44,620 nt of DNA from Phallusia fumigata (Eukaryota; Chordata; Ascidiacea; Phlebobranchia; Ascidiidae). Within the stretch, counting starts at the first letter, position 1. The number at the start of each line of letters is the position of its first letter. Both the position numbers and the translations under genes were made by a program. The stretch is from the NCBI GenBank assembly GCA_008931825.1, contig QXVZ01003071.1:1-44620 (forward strand). Reading direction: 5' to 3'. The notes under the pieces are model-generated. The model saw nothing but the letters and a program-made list of their open reading frames with translations, was not told the origin of the DNA and did no database searches. This document shows, in pieces, positions 1 to 12,629 of the stretch.

Positions 1-1551
1 AAAAAAAGCATTATATATGACTTTTCATTTATAAGGCAGGTTCTAATGTGAATATAGTTTCTACCTTTTTCGAAATATAAGTGCATCATTTCGAATGCCT
101 AATGAGAAAATATGTGTCTATTGCGTAGTCCTAGCTGCGGTTACTTAAACGCAGAAAAAAAATTTTGGCCAGCAATATCTAATCTGTAACGTAACGTCGT
201 AACTTTTTCAAAAAATTACAACAATAATCTCAAGGGCGTCATGTCGTAGAAAGTAGACCTTCAACTTTCCTGGACCAAACGTTTTAAATACGTAGTAAAG
301 TTTCATGAACCATTAGCGGACAAATATAACAAAGAAAATACATTGATACAAAAAGATTCTGTTTATTAAAGCTTTTAACGCTTCGTCAACAATAACAGTT
401 TTTTGGTGCATGGGAATGAAATCGTCAATTGGCGTAAAGTTATTTTAAAGTTCAAATTGTTAAATTCAATTTTAAATTAGAGGAAGTTCATTGTTTGTTT
501 GATAATATAGTCCATAGAGTACATGATACAACAAAACCAAATACACGATAAAAACGTTTTCGATCACATCAGAACTAGTGTATGTAATCAATCTTGCAGC
601 AAATAAACTAGAAAGACCAGGAAGAAACTTCGACCCCAGATGACCTCAATGCACGTGAGAAGAAACGTGTTGGTCCTTAAACTATGTCCAGATGAGGAAG
701 GTTGCATTGTTCCTGTTTTAGGCTTTTTATAATTTAGTGATGAAGCATCTGAAAGCGTTTTCCGGAAAATTTGTGTTAGTGACACTGTTTTTTAGTCCAA
801 ATCATCAAAAACGCTTGTAATCGGAATTTTTCACGTATGCTACAGTTTATTTAGGAACAAGTTTGTTTCCTTTTTAAATCAATATACAGTCACTTTTGTC
901 TCCAAGTTGGGGTCCATGCCTATAAAAAACTATAGTCACACAATTGTAAACAAATAACAAACATCTCAATGCATACGAGATAAAACCAGTTTCCTGATGT
1001 GCATGTTGTAGCGGCTAAAAAGGATGTGTTCAAAGTCGCTTCGGGCTATTTTCTGCCTGTCAACAGTCTTTCAAACAAACTTACAGATACGGTTAGTAAG
1101 TGTGTTTGAAGTTTGTATCACACATGTAGCATAACGGGTATTTGCGCCAGATATTTAAGAGTTACGGCAACAAATAAAACAACTTTTAAATTGTACCGAT
1201 GGTTAAAAAATGCCAACTTTCGTTCAGAATTTGTATTTGACGATCTACTTTAAATTGTACTTCACATCTCTGGCATTTTTGTTGTTGATTAAGCTACTCT
1301 TCAAATGTTCCTTACTTCAAAATTGTTTGAAGGCGTAAAATATAGAGGCCAGTTAGACTCAATTTTGACCTTTTAGGTTTTAGCTGGGTGTGAAAAGGAT
1401 TTGTCTGTTTTAAGTTTCCATTTCAGTGACAATGCATATTGATGATGGTTCTTGGCAAGGACTTAGGTTTTCTATGACATAAAAATGTTTTAGTGGATTC
1501 CTGTTGCCATTCTTTAAAACTATAAAACTACTTTTTTTAGTCTTCTGTAAA
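1..1551. other. AT-rich non-coding DNA
   Basis: No exon, repeat or RNA gene could be recognised. Open frames are short and lack family motifs. The block ends where the upstream repeat shared by genes A and B begins. Confidence 0.5.
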
Positions 1552-2260
1552 TGTGGGTGTGGATGAAACAAATTACCCGCTTGACAACGTTATAACGCCC
1601 CAAGGCATCCCGGATGTAAAAGTCATAATCAGAAAAACAGCGGAATATTTGTACGCCACTCGACCTCTGCTAACGTCACGTACACAAAGCGATTCAAAAT
1701 TCATTTTGATAGGCAGCAGTGGTTTGATATTTTCTACAAAAGAAGTATGAGTTTGACATACATGTTTATCTTGTGTAAGCTTGCCACCAAAGCTTGTTGC
1801 TTTGCACATGTGTGGTTTTCGTTATTTAAAAAACTATAATTACACCATCCAGGTTTTAACACTAATAACATGTTCTTTCACACTATTCATAGCAATTTAT
1901 TTCCCAACAGTAAACACATTACTATTTTTTGCAACTGTCGTGCGCAAACTTTTTTTACAAAATGTCAAATTCGCACTTCCCAAAATACACGCCTCTTCCA
2001 TTTTCTCTTGTGACGTCACAAAAAAAATGTGCGACAGTCAAACGATTTTATTAAATGAAGAGCCAAAAGCATCAAATTAGCCGAAAAGAGTTAATTGAAG
2101 CCCACGAAAACGATTGTCCACGTTTCAGTTGTTTTGCACGTGTGGGTGACGTCACTAACGCCCAAAGACATCTCCCCGGAGTCAATCGAAGCGCGCGGTT
2201 TAAAATTCGTTGCTACGGACGCGCGCTGCTTGTCTGGCAAAGTAAAAGGTTGCATTGGCA
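1552..2260 (+). repeat. Upstream block of gene A, paralogous to 11222-12020
   Basis: The block starts with GTGGGTGTGGATGAAACAAA and includes a GAAGCGCGCGGTTTAAAATT-type segment. Both are found again in the same order upstream of gene B (11222-12020), diverged by substitutions and indels. The segmental duplication that made the two genes therefore carried more than 1 kb of 5' flank. Two TGACGTCA octamers lie here (2011 and 2147). The open frames in this block are not supported as genes. Confidence 0.7.
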
Positions 2261-3232
2261 AAGGTGAAAATAGGGATTTAGTTCTAACGTCCAAATTTAT
2301 ATCTACATCAACTAATTTCAAAAATTATTTTAGTTTGAAGTACATATTTGATGACGCACAATATGGCCTTGCAACAAATTCAACAATCCAAGTACCTTAA
2401 ATGTTTTGAAAAAAATTTACGTAACTAAACTGTGTAAGAAAGTTTTTTTTTGGAACAATTCAAACATTAATTTTGCCTAAAAACCGCGGCCCCTACATCT
2501 GCCAATGTTTTGCTGATATATAAGTTTTATCAAATTAATTTGGTTCCGTATTATGTTAATTAGCCTCCTCTGGACACTTCATCGCAATAGAGATATGTGT
2601 GAGCGTAAATGGGTATACTTTCAACTTTTTCCACGGTGGCCAAATGGGCCGAATTTAAGCAACAAACTAATTATAAAACCTAAATTTAAACTATTGTTAG
2701 CTCTAGAAAACTGTGACGTCAAATCGTTTAAAAATATTCCTTGAGAAAGCTCTTTTACAATTTCTTTGTGACGCAACAAACACTTTCCTTAGGCGTTTGC
2801 AGTTTTCCACTAATAACAAGCCCTGGGGCTGACCGGATGCTACGTAAAAGTTAATCCGCAACACCGCAGGCTGTGGTAAAATAGGGGCTCATCGTGTATA
2901 TAAGTCTGTGCTGGTGAGGACGAATTCACCATTCAGAAGATTGAGAAACCTTCTGGAAACAAGCATTTTAAGGTAAGTTTGTATCGTTGCTTTATGTAAA
3001 GCAATGTGTAACAGTAAACTGTAGAAAAACTTTTTTTCAGTTTTATTAACGTTCATCTTTTTAAATTGTGCAAACTTAAATAAACAATATTGAGAAAAAA
3101 TTATTCAATGTTTTTAAAATAATTTACAAAAACAAATTTCCTTTTTCAGATATCCTTACAAAATAACAAAATGAAGTCCTTCGTGATTTTGGCCTTGATT
3201 TGCGTCGTAGTGCAAGGTAAACCGTGTTTTTT
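1655..3232 (+). repeat. First copy of allelic duplicate (promoter and signal-peptide exon of gene A)
   Basis: This 1578-bp stretch is nearly identical to 3234-4806, with scattered substitutions and small indels. It contains the promoter, 5'UTR exon and signal-peptide exon (3171-3216) and stops at a single N in the following intron. No copy of the later exons comes before the N. The simplest reading is two alleles of one 5' end placed head to tail by the assembler. Confidence 0.8.
2897..2972 (+). promoter_or_regulatory. TATA promoter and 5'UTR exon, first allelic copy of gene A
   Basis: TATATAAG lies at 2897-2904. It is followed by a short transcribed leader ending at the donor AAG|GTAAG (2972/2973). 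The leader is spliced to an exon starting just after TTTTTCAG near 3150, which carries the ATG at 3171. The same arrangement occurs at 4471 and 12630. Confidence 0.7.
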
Positions 3233-3233
3233 N

Positions 3234-4806
3234 GCCACTCGACCTCTGCTAACGTCACGTACACAAAGCGATTCAAAATTCATTTTGATAGGCAGCAGTG
3301 GTTTGATATTTTCTACAAAAGAAGTATGAGTTTGACATACATGTTTATCTTGTGTAAGCTTGCCACCAAAGCTTGTTGCTTTGCACATGTGTGGTTTTCG
3401 TTATTTAAAAAACTATAATTACACCATCCAGGTTTTAACACTAATAACATGTTCTTTCACAATATTCATAGCAATTTATTTCCCAACCGTAAACACATTA
3501 CCATTTTTTGCAACTGTCGTGCGCAAACTTTTTTACAAAATGTCAAATTCGCACTTCCCAAAATACACGCCTCTTCCGTTTTCTCTTGTGACGTCACAAA
3601 AAAAATGTGCGACAGTCAAACGATTTTATTAAATGAAGAGCCAAAAGCATCAAATTAGCCGAAATGAGTTAATTGAAGCCCACGAAAACGATTGTCCACG
3701 TTTCAGTTGTTTTGCACGTGTGGGTGACGTCACTAACGCCCAAAGACATCTCCCCGGAGTCAATCGAAGCGCGCGGTTTAAAATTCGTTGCTACGGACGC
3801 GCGCTGCTTGTCTGGCAAAGTAAAAGGTTGCATTGGCAAAGGTGAAAATAGGGATTTAGTTCTAACGTCTAAATTTGTATCTGCATCAACTAATTTCAAA
3901 AATTATTTCAGTTTGAAGTACATATTTGATGACGCACAATATGGCCTTGCAACAAATTCAACAATCCAAGTACCTTAAATGTTTTAAAAAAAATTTACTT
4001 ACTGAACTGAGTAAGAAAGTTTTTTTTTGGAACAATTCAAACATTAATTATGCCTAAAAACCGCGGCCCCTACATCTGCCAATGTTTTGCTGCTATATAA
4101 GTTTTATCAAATTAGTTTGGTTCCGTATTATGTTAATTAGCCTCCTCTGGACACTTCACCGCAATAGCGATATGTGTGAGCGTAAATGGGCATACTTTGA
4201 ACTTTTTCCACGGTGGCCAAATGGGCCGAATTTAACAAACTAATTATAAAACCTAAATTTAAACTATTGTTAGCTCTAGAAAACTGTGACGTCAAATCGT
4301 TTGAAAATATTCCTTGAGAAAGCTCTTTTACAATTTCTTTGTGACGTAACAAACGCTTTCCTTAGGCGTTTGCAGTTTTCCACCAATAACAAGCCCTGGG
4401 GCTGACCGGATGCTACGTAAAACTTAATCCGCAACCCCCCAGGCTGTGGTAAAAATAGGGGATCATCGTGTATATAAGTCTGTACTGGCGAGGACGAATT
4501 CACCATTCAGAAGATTGAGAAACCTTCTGGAAACAAGCATTCTAAGGTAAGTTTGTATCGTTGCTTTATGTAAAGCAATGTGTAACAGTAAACTGTAGAA
4601 AAACTTTTTTTCAGTTTTATTAACGTTCATCTTTTTAAATTGTGCAAACTTAAATAAACAATATTGAGAAAAAATTATTCAATGTTTTTAAAATAATTTA
4701 CAAAAACAAATTTCCTTTTTCAGATATCCTTACAAAATAACAAAATGAAGTCCTTCGTGATTTTGGCCTTGATTTGCGTCGTAGTGCAAGGTAAACCGTG
4801 TTTTTT
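3234..4806 (+). repeat. Second copy of allelic duplicate, contiguous with gene A
   Basis: This is the partner of 1655-3232. It runs without a gap into the gene A signal-peptide exon (4745-4790) and exon 2, so it is the copy used for the gene model. It carries its own TATA box (4471-4478) and TGACGTCA sites at 3589, 3725 and 4287. Confidence 0.8.
4471..4546 (+). promoter_or_regulatory. TATA promoter and 5'UTR exon of gene A
   Basis: TATATAAG is at 4471-4478. The leader contains CATTCAGAAGATTGAGAAAC and ends at donor AAG|GTAAG (4546/4547); the next exon starts at 4724 after TTTTTCAG. The roughly 100 bp upstream (a CTGACCGGATGCTACGTAAA core) is conserved at gene B, so it is probably the core regulatory region. 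Confidence 0.75.
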
Positions 4807-7800
4807 TACAGTGAAATACTTTTGTACAATTCAATTTTAATGACGTATTTTAAACAGTTGTTTTGCTTTCCCCAACAGAAAGTGAACACACGTTTGATTA
4901 TAAATCGCTTGCCACCATTATTGGTCAAACCTTCAATTCTGTTTTCAGCGTTTCCTCAACGGGGACCGCCAAATAATTTTAACTTTCCGGGGTTGGACGC
5001 GTTGCTGGGCGGCGAAAGACCTCGGGCTTTTCCACAATCGAACACAGGAGGCTCGGATTCCGACAATGAATCCCGTGGCAAACTGGCATGTATGAAAGCT
5101 TGCATCGGTCCAACCAAGTGCCCGAGTCGTCAGGAAATCAAGAACGAGACTCAGGAAGACAGAAAAGAATGTCACGATTGCATTCGTGCAAGTTGCGGTG
5201 AGTGCGAAAAGTCTTAGTGTAATGTGTATAACAGCTAAATCTTGTCTTTGCAACTGGCGAAAGCAAGAAAAAATAGTTAAATATTATCACACATATGGAC
5301 CATAAACAAATAAACAGTCAAAAACAATGTTTTTTGTACTTCAACTTTCGAAACAAAATAAATTTAAACAAAATGTAATTTACTGCATGGGTTTAAAACC
5401 AATAGAGGAAAAGTTGAATTGAAGCAGGTAAAAAGTATCTTACACAGGATTTGAACTAGACGAGGGTTATATCAGAAATAGCCAAATATTTTTTAAAAAC
5501 CTCAGATTTTAAATGAAATGCATGCTTTGTTTCGTAGGTCACCTTGATCCATTGGACAGACGTGGTGTGATGAAATGTGTACGGGAAGCCTTTGAAAACT
5601 GCTCATCGTGTCCCCCGATCCCCACAAGAGACAGGGAACGTGTCATCAATTGCTCATCATGTCTCATGCAATGTCGTAAACATGGTAATAATTAACCAGC
5701 TTCGTATAACTAGCTTTAGAATCCCTATGTCTCTAATTCTGCTGCATTGTTATTTCCACATATGTTCTGAAATCACTGTTTCTCTAGGTCGCAGAGGTCC
5801 CGGAACCAGCGATAGAGTTCGTCCAACGCCCTTCGGCGGTAAGTTTATCTCCAAATGCCTTGAAGAAGAAAACTTAAAAACTAAACAACAGAATTAAAAC
5901 TAAACAGCTCTGGTAAAGATAAAAGTGTTTATTCTATACCTTTTCTAATTCAATTTTTTTAATTTGCTAAATTACCTAATCGCCGGGCCATCACAGCCTT
6001 TTGTGATGTACTTCAGCAAAACACTTCGAACCGACTGCACATATAAGCATTAATGTGATAAACATTGTTACTAAATCTCAACGTGTATTTACAAAATTTT
6101 AAAATTTTTTTGATCAAAACGTTTGTTATATTTAGGTGTAGGCCGGGGGAACACCGGTGTAGGTCCAAACATGCGTCCAGGTTACAGCATGATGATGGGT
6201 GGAGGTCGACAAGTTGGAGGTAAAATCATTGCATAAAAAACAATAACTCTAGACAAAGTTTACTTGAAACCGGGAGAGTAAAACCTCCAGACCCAGCAAA
6301 CGAAGCTTTGTAAATTGTTTAGGTCCTCTGTCCGCTGGCAAACCAACCAGACGTAACAAGCAGTCGAATGTTTGCCGTAAAACATGTTCAATGTTACAAT
6401 ATTGTCCAAATATGAAGGAGATGAAAGATAAGATGCAAAATGTGACGAAAGAGTGCAAGGATTGTGTCGTTGAGGAGTGTGGTAAGTATAGTTTTGGATA
6501 CAAACTTGGACAACTACTCGTAGTTTTTTCGTAATTCTGTCTTCTTGTTATTTTTTAAAGGTGATGTGGCAACTAATAAGACAGAAGACGCAAGCTGCAT
6601 CGCCGAAGCTAGACAAGAATGTGTGGAGTGTCCGCCCTTAGATGACGCTGAGCAGATGAGCAAGAAAAAATGTTTAACGTGTCTCAAACAATGTTCCGCA
6701 AATGGTAAATTGTATTAATAAAAATGATAAAGGTCTTTTACGAGTTTAGTTTTCGGAAAAACTGAAATATTTGATGATGACAGATAATGATAACGATGAA
6801 GGTGATGACGAAAATGAAGAAGAATCCAGAGAAGAATCTCCTAGAGATTTTAGGGAAATGGGATCTTTCTCTGGAGGACGTGGACCTGGGTCATTGTGGG
6901 GTATTTTACAAATATTGGCCCGAAGAAACAGACTATCGTTTGGTGGCAAGGGACCATTTTCCGGCTTTCCTGGTGGATTTGGTCTGATGCCTGGAAGAGT
7001 AGGTTTTCCAACTGGTGGACGCATGCCAGGGTTACTTGGTTTTCTCAGTCAGCTGGTTGGTGGCTCTGGTTCTATCGGTAGTGGACGTCGAGGGCCACCT
7101 GGTGGTAGGGGACGCCGGCCTGGACGATTTCCAGAGCGCAGGGAATTCATGCATGAATTGTTGAAAGTGATTACGTGTGCACGAAGCGAGGAGAACTGCG
7201 CCAGTTGCCCTACACCGAAAGAAGCCAGAATGAGGATAATCAATGCCACTTTCGGATGCAGGAAATGCGTCAAGGAAGAATGTGGTGAGTGAAAGTTTCT
7301 GTTTTAACTCGAAGTAGTTTGGTTTGAGCGGTTTTATATCAAGTACATTTTGTTTGTAATGCAGGTGATACAGAAGCAGGAAACAGCACTGATAAGGCCG
7401 AGTGCATTCGACAAGCAAGAATCGATTGTCTTCAATGTCCCCCGCTCACCGAAAGTGAACAGATGGATAAGAAGAAATGTGCCAAGTGCTTGATGGAATG
7501 CGCACCCAAAGGTTGTAAATAAAAGTTTTTTGCATAATATGCTTATAACTTCGACCTATTGCTTTTAAAATACGCAGCAATACGTCATTCATCTTTTCCG
7601 TTTGAATAGTAGCAGAANACTTTTCTAATTCAATTTTTTTAATTTGCTAAATTACCTAATCGCCGGGCTATCACATCCTTTTGTGCTGTACTTCAGCAAA
7701 ACACTTCGAACCGACTGCACACATAAGCATTAATGTGATAAACATTGTTACTAAATCTCAACGTGTATTTACATAATTTTTAAAAAATTTTTGATCAAAA

Positions 7801-9314
7801 CGTTTGTTATATTTAGGTATAGGTCCAAACATGCGTCCAGGTTACAACATGATGATGGGTGGAGGTCGACCAGTTGGAGGTAAAATCATTGCATAAAAAA
7901 CAATAACTCTAGACAAAGTTTACTTGAAACCGGGAGAGTAAAACCTCCAGACCCAGCAAACGAAGCTTTGTAAATTGTTTAGGTCCTCTGTCCGCTGGCA
8001 AACCAACCAGACGTAACAAGCAGTCGAATGTTTGCCGTAAAACATGTTCAATGTTACAATATTGTCCAAATATGAAGGAGATGAAAGATAAGATGCAAAA
8101 TGTGACGAAAGAGTGCAAGGATTGTGTCGTTGAGGAGTGTGGTAAGTATAGTTTTGGATACAAACTTGGACAACTATCTGTAGGTTTTTCGTAATTCTGT
8201 CTTCTTGTTTTTTTCTAAAGGTGATATGACAACAGATAAGACAGAAGACGCAAGCTGCATTGCCGAAGCTAGACATGAATGTGTGGAGTGTCCACCCTTA
8301 GATGACGATGAGCAAATGAGCAAGAAAAAATGTTTAACTTGTCTCAAACAATGTTCCGCAAATGGTAAGCTGTATTAATAAAAATGACAAAGGTTTTTGA
8401 CGAGTTTTTTGAAGAAAGCTAAAATATTTGATGATGACAGATAAAGATAACGAGGAAGGTGATGACGAAAACGAAGAAGAATCCAGACGCATGCCAGGGT
8501 TACTTGGTTTTCTTAGTCAGCTGGTTGGTGGCTCTGGTTCTATCGGTAGTGGACGTCGAGGGCCACCAGGTGGTAGGGGACGCCGGCCTGGACGATTTCC
8601 AGAGCGAAGAGAGTTCATGCATGAAATGTTGAAAGTGATTACGTGTGCACGAAGCGAGGAGAACTGCGCCAGTTGCCCCACACCAAAAGAAGCCAGAATG
8701 AGGATAATCAATGCCACTTTCGGATGCAGGAAATGCGTCAAGGAAGAATGTGGTGAGTGAAAGTTTCTGTTTTAACTCGAAGTAGTTTGGTTTGAGCGGT
8801 TTTATATCAAGTACATTTTGTTTGTAATGCAGGTGATACAGAAGCAGGAAACAGCACTGATAAGGCCGAGTGCATTCGACAAGCAAGAATCGATTGTCTT
8901 CAATGTCCCCCGCTCACCGAAAGTGAACAGATGGATAAGAAGAAATGTGCCAAGTGCTTGATGGAATGCGCACCCAAAGGTGGTAAATTAAAGTAAAGTT
9001 TTTTGCATAATATGCTTATAACTTCGACCTATTGCTTTTAAAATACGCAGCAATACGTCATTCATCTTTTCCGTTTGAATAGTAGCAGAAGTCCAAAAAA
9101 CACGGTAGCAAAATTATTAATTAATTTTGCAGGTGGAAAACCAAAAACATCGGGGCCCCGTCGTGGATCTTTTGGTCCGCGACCAGGACCCTTCGGACCA
9201 TGGCGAGGCGCTTTCATTCCTGAACATGGAATTCTTAGCGCTATTGGTGGTGCGGCTGAAGAAATCCCAGTTGGCTTTAATGCCGAAAGCGAAAATGATG
9301 GCACAGATGAATAA
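4745..9314 (+). CDS. Gene A: secreted modular six-cysteine protein
   Basis: Family not recognised. Exons (all internal introns phase 1): 4745-4790 signal peptide (MKSFVILALICVVVQG), 4949-5197, 5538-5684, 5788-5838, 6136-6219, 6323-6481, 6561-6704, 6784-7284, 7365-7511, 9133-9314. Through the first allelic copy of exons 5-9 this gives 569 aa; through the second (7817-7879, 7983-8141, 8221-8364, 8441-8752, 8833-8979) it gives 499 aa. Three units each pair a module C-x3-C-x5-C-x16-C-x2-C-x4-C (the third starts C-x6-C-x2-C) with a module C-x7-C-x2-C-x13-C-x2-C-x3-C. Gly/Pro/Arg-rich spacers and an acidic stretch come before the first-type modules. No transmembrane segment follows the signal peptide, so a secreted, disulfide-rich structural or matrix role is inferred. 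The exon 9 donor is weak (GTTGTA or GTGGTA); reading through would stop within a few codons. Confidence 0.8.
5940..7617 (+). repeat. First allelic copy of gene A exons 5-9
   Basis: This is near-identical to 7619-9090 and separated from it by one N at 7618. Compared with the second copy, exon 5 is 21 nt longer and exon 8 is 189 nt longer, both multiples of three, while intron differences are not. That pattern fits two functional alleles with repeat-length variation in the Gly-rich region. Confidence 0.75.
7619..9090 (+). repeat. Second allelic copy of gene A exons 5-9
   Basis: This copy runs straight into the terminal exon (9133-9314), so it is the contiguous allele. Exon 8 (8441-8752) lacks most of the Gly-rich spacer but keeps the acidic start and the cysteine module in frame. 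Confidence 0.75.
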
Positions 9315-9392
9315 AATGGAATTTGACAACGGAATGTGTTTTTTGTTTTTGTTAATCTCGATTTTGCACATCACTTTGCTTGTGATTCTGTA

Positions 9393-9398
9393 AATAAA
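9393..9398 (+). terminator. Poly(A) signal of gene A
   Basis: AATAAA lies about 80 bp after the stop codon at 9314. A homologous signal lies at 9957 behind the duplicated terminal exon. Confidence 0.6.
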
Positions 9399-9674
9399 CC
9401 AATTCAGCTGAATTTTTTAAGCGTGAAAAGATTTGGATTTCTGTAAATCGTTTAGTCGAGTTGTTTGCACCAAGTAAACAGGTTTTACAATAAAAAGGAA
9501 TAGTATTTAGGTAAAGTTTTTAATACGTGCAAGATAATTGGAACACTTTGTCCAACATTTTTGTAAATGTAACGAACGTAAAAGATTATCACCTCATGCG
9601 TATTCATTTTGTGACACAAATTTGAAGAAAAATTGGGAATTTAAAACACAGCGTAACATTCATTAATTTTGCAG

Positions 9675-9899
9675 GTGGAAAATCAAAAACTTCGGGACCC
9701 CATCGTGGTTCCTTTAGTCCACGACCTGGACCCTTCGGACCCCATCGTGGTTCTTTTGGTCCACGACCAGGTTCATTCGGGCCAGGACGAGGCGCTTTTA
9801 TTTCCAGAACATGGAATTCTCAGCGCTATTGGTGGTGAGACTGAGGAAAATCCAGTTGGCTTTCATGGCGAAAGCGAAAATGACGACACAGATGAATAA
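9675..9899 (+). pseudogene. Duplicated, frameshifted terminal exon of gene A with its 3'UTR
   Basis: This is a second copy of the last exon (compare 9133-9314), preceded by the same TTTTGCAG acceptor and followed by a similar 3'UTR and AATAAA (9957-9962). It has an extra repeat of the RGSFGP-type motif. A one-base insertion relative to the first copy, in the GCTTTTATTTCC region, shifts the frame so that translation from the acceptor stops early at TGG TGG TGA. The original C-terminal frame (GESENDDTDE) is still open. It could be an alternative last exon or a decaying duplicate; the second is favoured. Confidence 0.6.
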
Positions 9900-9965
9900 A
9901 GAACTATTTGCATTATTACTCTCGATTTTGCACATCACTTTGCTTCTCTTTGTGTAAATAAATCA

Positions 9966-11220
9966 ATTCTGGCGAATTTCGCAGTGGATAAGAATTTCTA
10001 TTCCGTTAATCGTTTAGTGAAGTTGATTTAACAAAAGGAAACAGGATTTCGCATTCAAAAAATAAAACGTAGTGTAAAGTTTTTTATACTCACCAAGTTT
10101 TATCAACCAAATGTTTAAAAAGATAATGACAAAACTTTCTGTCGAAAACTTATTACAATGAAGCAAACAAAACCGATTATAGCGTTGAAAAGTCTCCATT
10201 TGTATTAAAATTAGGATGACAAATGCCCACAATTTGCGTCTTTACGTGCATTATTAGTCTTTTGTTTACTGTTTAACTAAAAATACTTTATGGGGAGAAT
10301 GCACACAAATAAAGCTAAAATAAAGCAATTAGAGCCCCAAAGCGACATTAGCTCTGACCAACTAACGAAAGATTAGAAAATCGCTAACGCTCAAAACATC
10401 GCTTCGAATCAATTTTTTGCGAAATAACTCGCCAAAGGTTTAAAGTGGTTAAAGTTTACTACTTAAAAACAGTTACGATACCAATCAACACACCAATCTG
10501 AAGCAAAAATTTCTGTAACTTATTGAATTTTTTTTTAGGGTTTTCTTGTTCAAGGTCGAGAATTACAATCTAAGTACGTTCACAATCCAATAAAATATTT
10601 GAAAATCATTGTAAAACTTTGCGAAATTCGGCCTTAATGTAAACTTGTATCGTAAAGGGGGGGAAGATTTTGTTTATCAGTTTTGTTTCAATAAGGTTAT
10701 GTATTTAGGTAATAATTTTAGGTGGATTTTTTTCTAAATTCAAAATTCAAACGTCAAAATTCACGAAACATATTTCTGAACATGGTTTGGGCTGGTTTTG
10801 AGCATTCTAAAGCACTTTTTTGAAAACTGTGAGATACAAAAGATTTGTATTTCACCAGTTTTGGGGGGTTCACAAAAAAAACAACCAGTTTCATTCCAAA
10901 TTAAGTTATTCCACAAAATTGGTAGGTCTAGGATTTCAATACTTTGTCCCAAACAACTATCGGACTTGAAAATATTACCAGGTATCGGACTTGAAAATAT
11001 AATTAGGTTATTTATTACCTTTTTCGTGCAATAATTACCTTATTCGTGCAGATCACGTGTTTGTGACGGAATAAATCATGTGCTTATGCCGTCATACATT
11101 CCTGGGAGGCAAAAGCATCATGGGCCAAACCTTTAGTTTGTTTACTGTTTAAAATTAACATGTAAAAATAACACTTTATACGGTGGCCGTTTTGCGCATG
11201 TCAAAAATAAGGAATATAAA
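9966..11220. other. Non-coding spacer between genes A and B
   Basis: No supported exon was found. The only structure seen is two small tandem duplications: ATCGGACTTGAAAATAT occurs twice (near 10959 and 10984), then a short TACCTT..TTCGTGCA motif occurs twice near 11017-11050. Confidence 0.5.
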
Positions 11221-11221
11221 A

Positions 11222-12020
11222 GTGGGTGTGGATGAAACAAATCAACCGCTTGCCCACGTCATAACACCTTAGGGCATCCCGGATGAATACGTCACAACCG
11301 GCAGCAAACTATTTGTACACCCATTTTTTAGTATTTTTAAATTAACAATCAGGTTTTTCCATTGGGCAGTAAAAATAACACATAGTTTTAGCCCTACAAA
11401 ACACTTATCGCCTAAAATATAACTGTTTTTCAACAGATTGCAAATTCTGTCCATTGTAACAAATAAAACACAAGCAGGAAAAAAATTAAATTAAAAGTAT
11501 CTTGATGTTTTCTATAGAAAGCCGGTTGTTTCCAACAAATATATGTTTATCGAAATAACATGAACACAAAACTATATTGTAGACCACAAGAAATGTTGAC
11601 TATTTGTGTCATTGCTGGCAGATCATTTGAACAATGCAAACATATCAGTACATCCCACGATGGTCGTCGGCATGACTTGCAACATTTTCATTCATATCCA
11701 AACCGCACAGGTTCAAAACCCGCCACAGTGGTCTCACACATTTCCTTTGTGACGTCACAAACAAAACGCGCGACACTCAAACGGTCAAATGATTATTATC
11801 AAGCGCAAAATCAAACGTCAACCACGAGTTTATAAATAGCGAAAATATGTTAATAAAACCCTGCAAGAAGGTTTGTCCGACATTCGAGTTGCAGTTTTAA
11901 CACGTGCGCGTGACGTCAAAACCACCCAAGGGCATCCTTCCGGCGCTGATCGAAGCGCGCGGTTTAAAATTCGAAATTTGTTGCTATGGACGCGCGGTAC
12001 TTCGTTGATATAGAAGGAAG
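11222..12020 (+). repeat. Upstream block of gene B, paralogous to 1552-2260
   Basis: Begins GTGGGTGTGGATGAAACAAA, as upstream of gene A, and carries TGACGTCA at 11750 and 11911 and the same GCGCGCGGTTTAAAATTC segment. Divergence from the gene A block is clearly larger than between the allelic copies, so this is a paralogous duplication. Confidence 0.7.
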
Positions 12021-12629
12021 CTTTTAGGCAGCAAAGTTTCCTGCACACATTTCATTCTGACAAGTTTTATTGTATAAATGGAACAATATGTCCATGTTCA
12101 ATGACGCACATCCAGCGCGATTGCAGTAAATCAAACAATTTCAATCCTGATTTTTGATTTTATGCAAACAACTTAACTCTACTTGATTAAACGCCAGATC
12201 ACGAGTCATACTGTAACTTCATTCGACCGGCAAAATTATCACAAACAGCATGTGCTAATGTTTTTGTAACTAAAATAGTTTTGTCCAGTACTTTCGTTAA
12301 CTCGTCCCTCTATAACAATGCAGTACAGAACATTTCAAACATTGGCAAATACGGCTCAATTCAAGCAGCAACGTTCGAATCCAAAATTTAAAACTAATAT
12401 TAGCTCTAGAGATTTGAAATATTTGAACTAATTTTAGCACCAGAAAGACGTCAGAATGCTTCAAAACAGATATTGTTAAAATGCTTCTGCACTCTCTTTG
12501 TGACATAACAAGCGGTTTCCAAAAGCGTTTGCAGTTTTCCACCAATAGCAAGCCCTGGGGCTGACCGGATGCTACGTAAAGCTTAATCCGCAACACCGCA
12601 GGCTGTGGTAAAAATAGGGGCGAATCGTG

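Noticed and set aside
2095-2400. 101-codon open frame repeated at 3673-3978
   Set aside because: Its repetition reflects the allelic duplicate; it lies in the promoter flank of gene A and is not maintained in the paralogous flank of gene B.
1655-4806. True tandem duplication of the gene A promoter and first exon
   Set aside because: The copies are separated by a single N and differ only at allelic level, and the same pattern recurs at five other Ns; an assembly artefact is simpler.
4798-5217. 139-codon frame covering exon 2 of gene A
   Set aside because: The N-terminal part is intron read-through; the real coding part begins at the acceptor at 4949.
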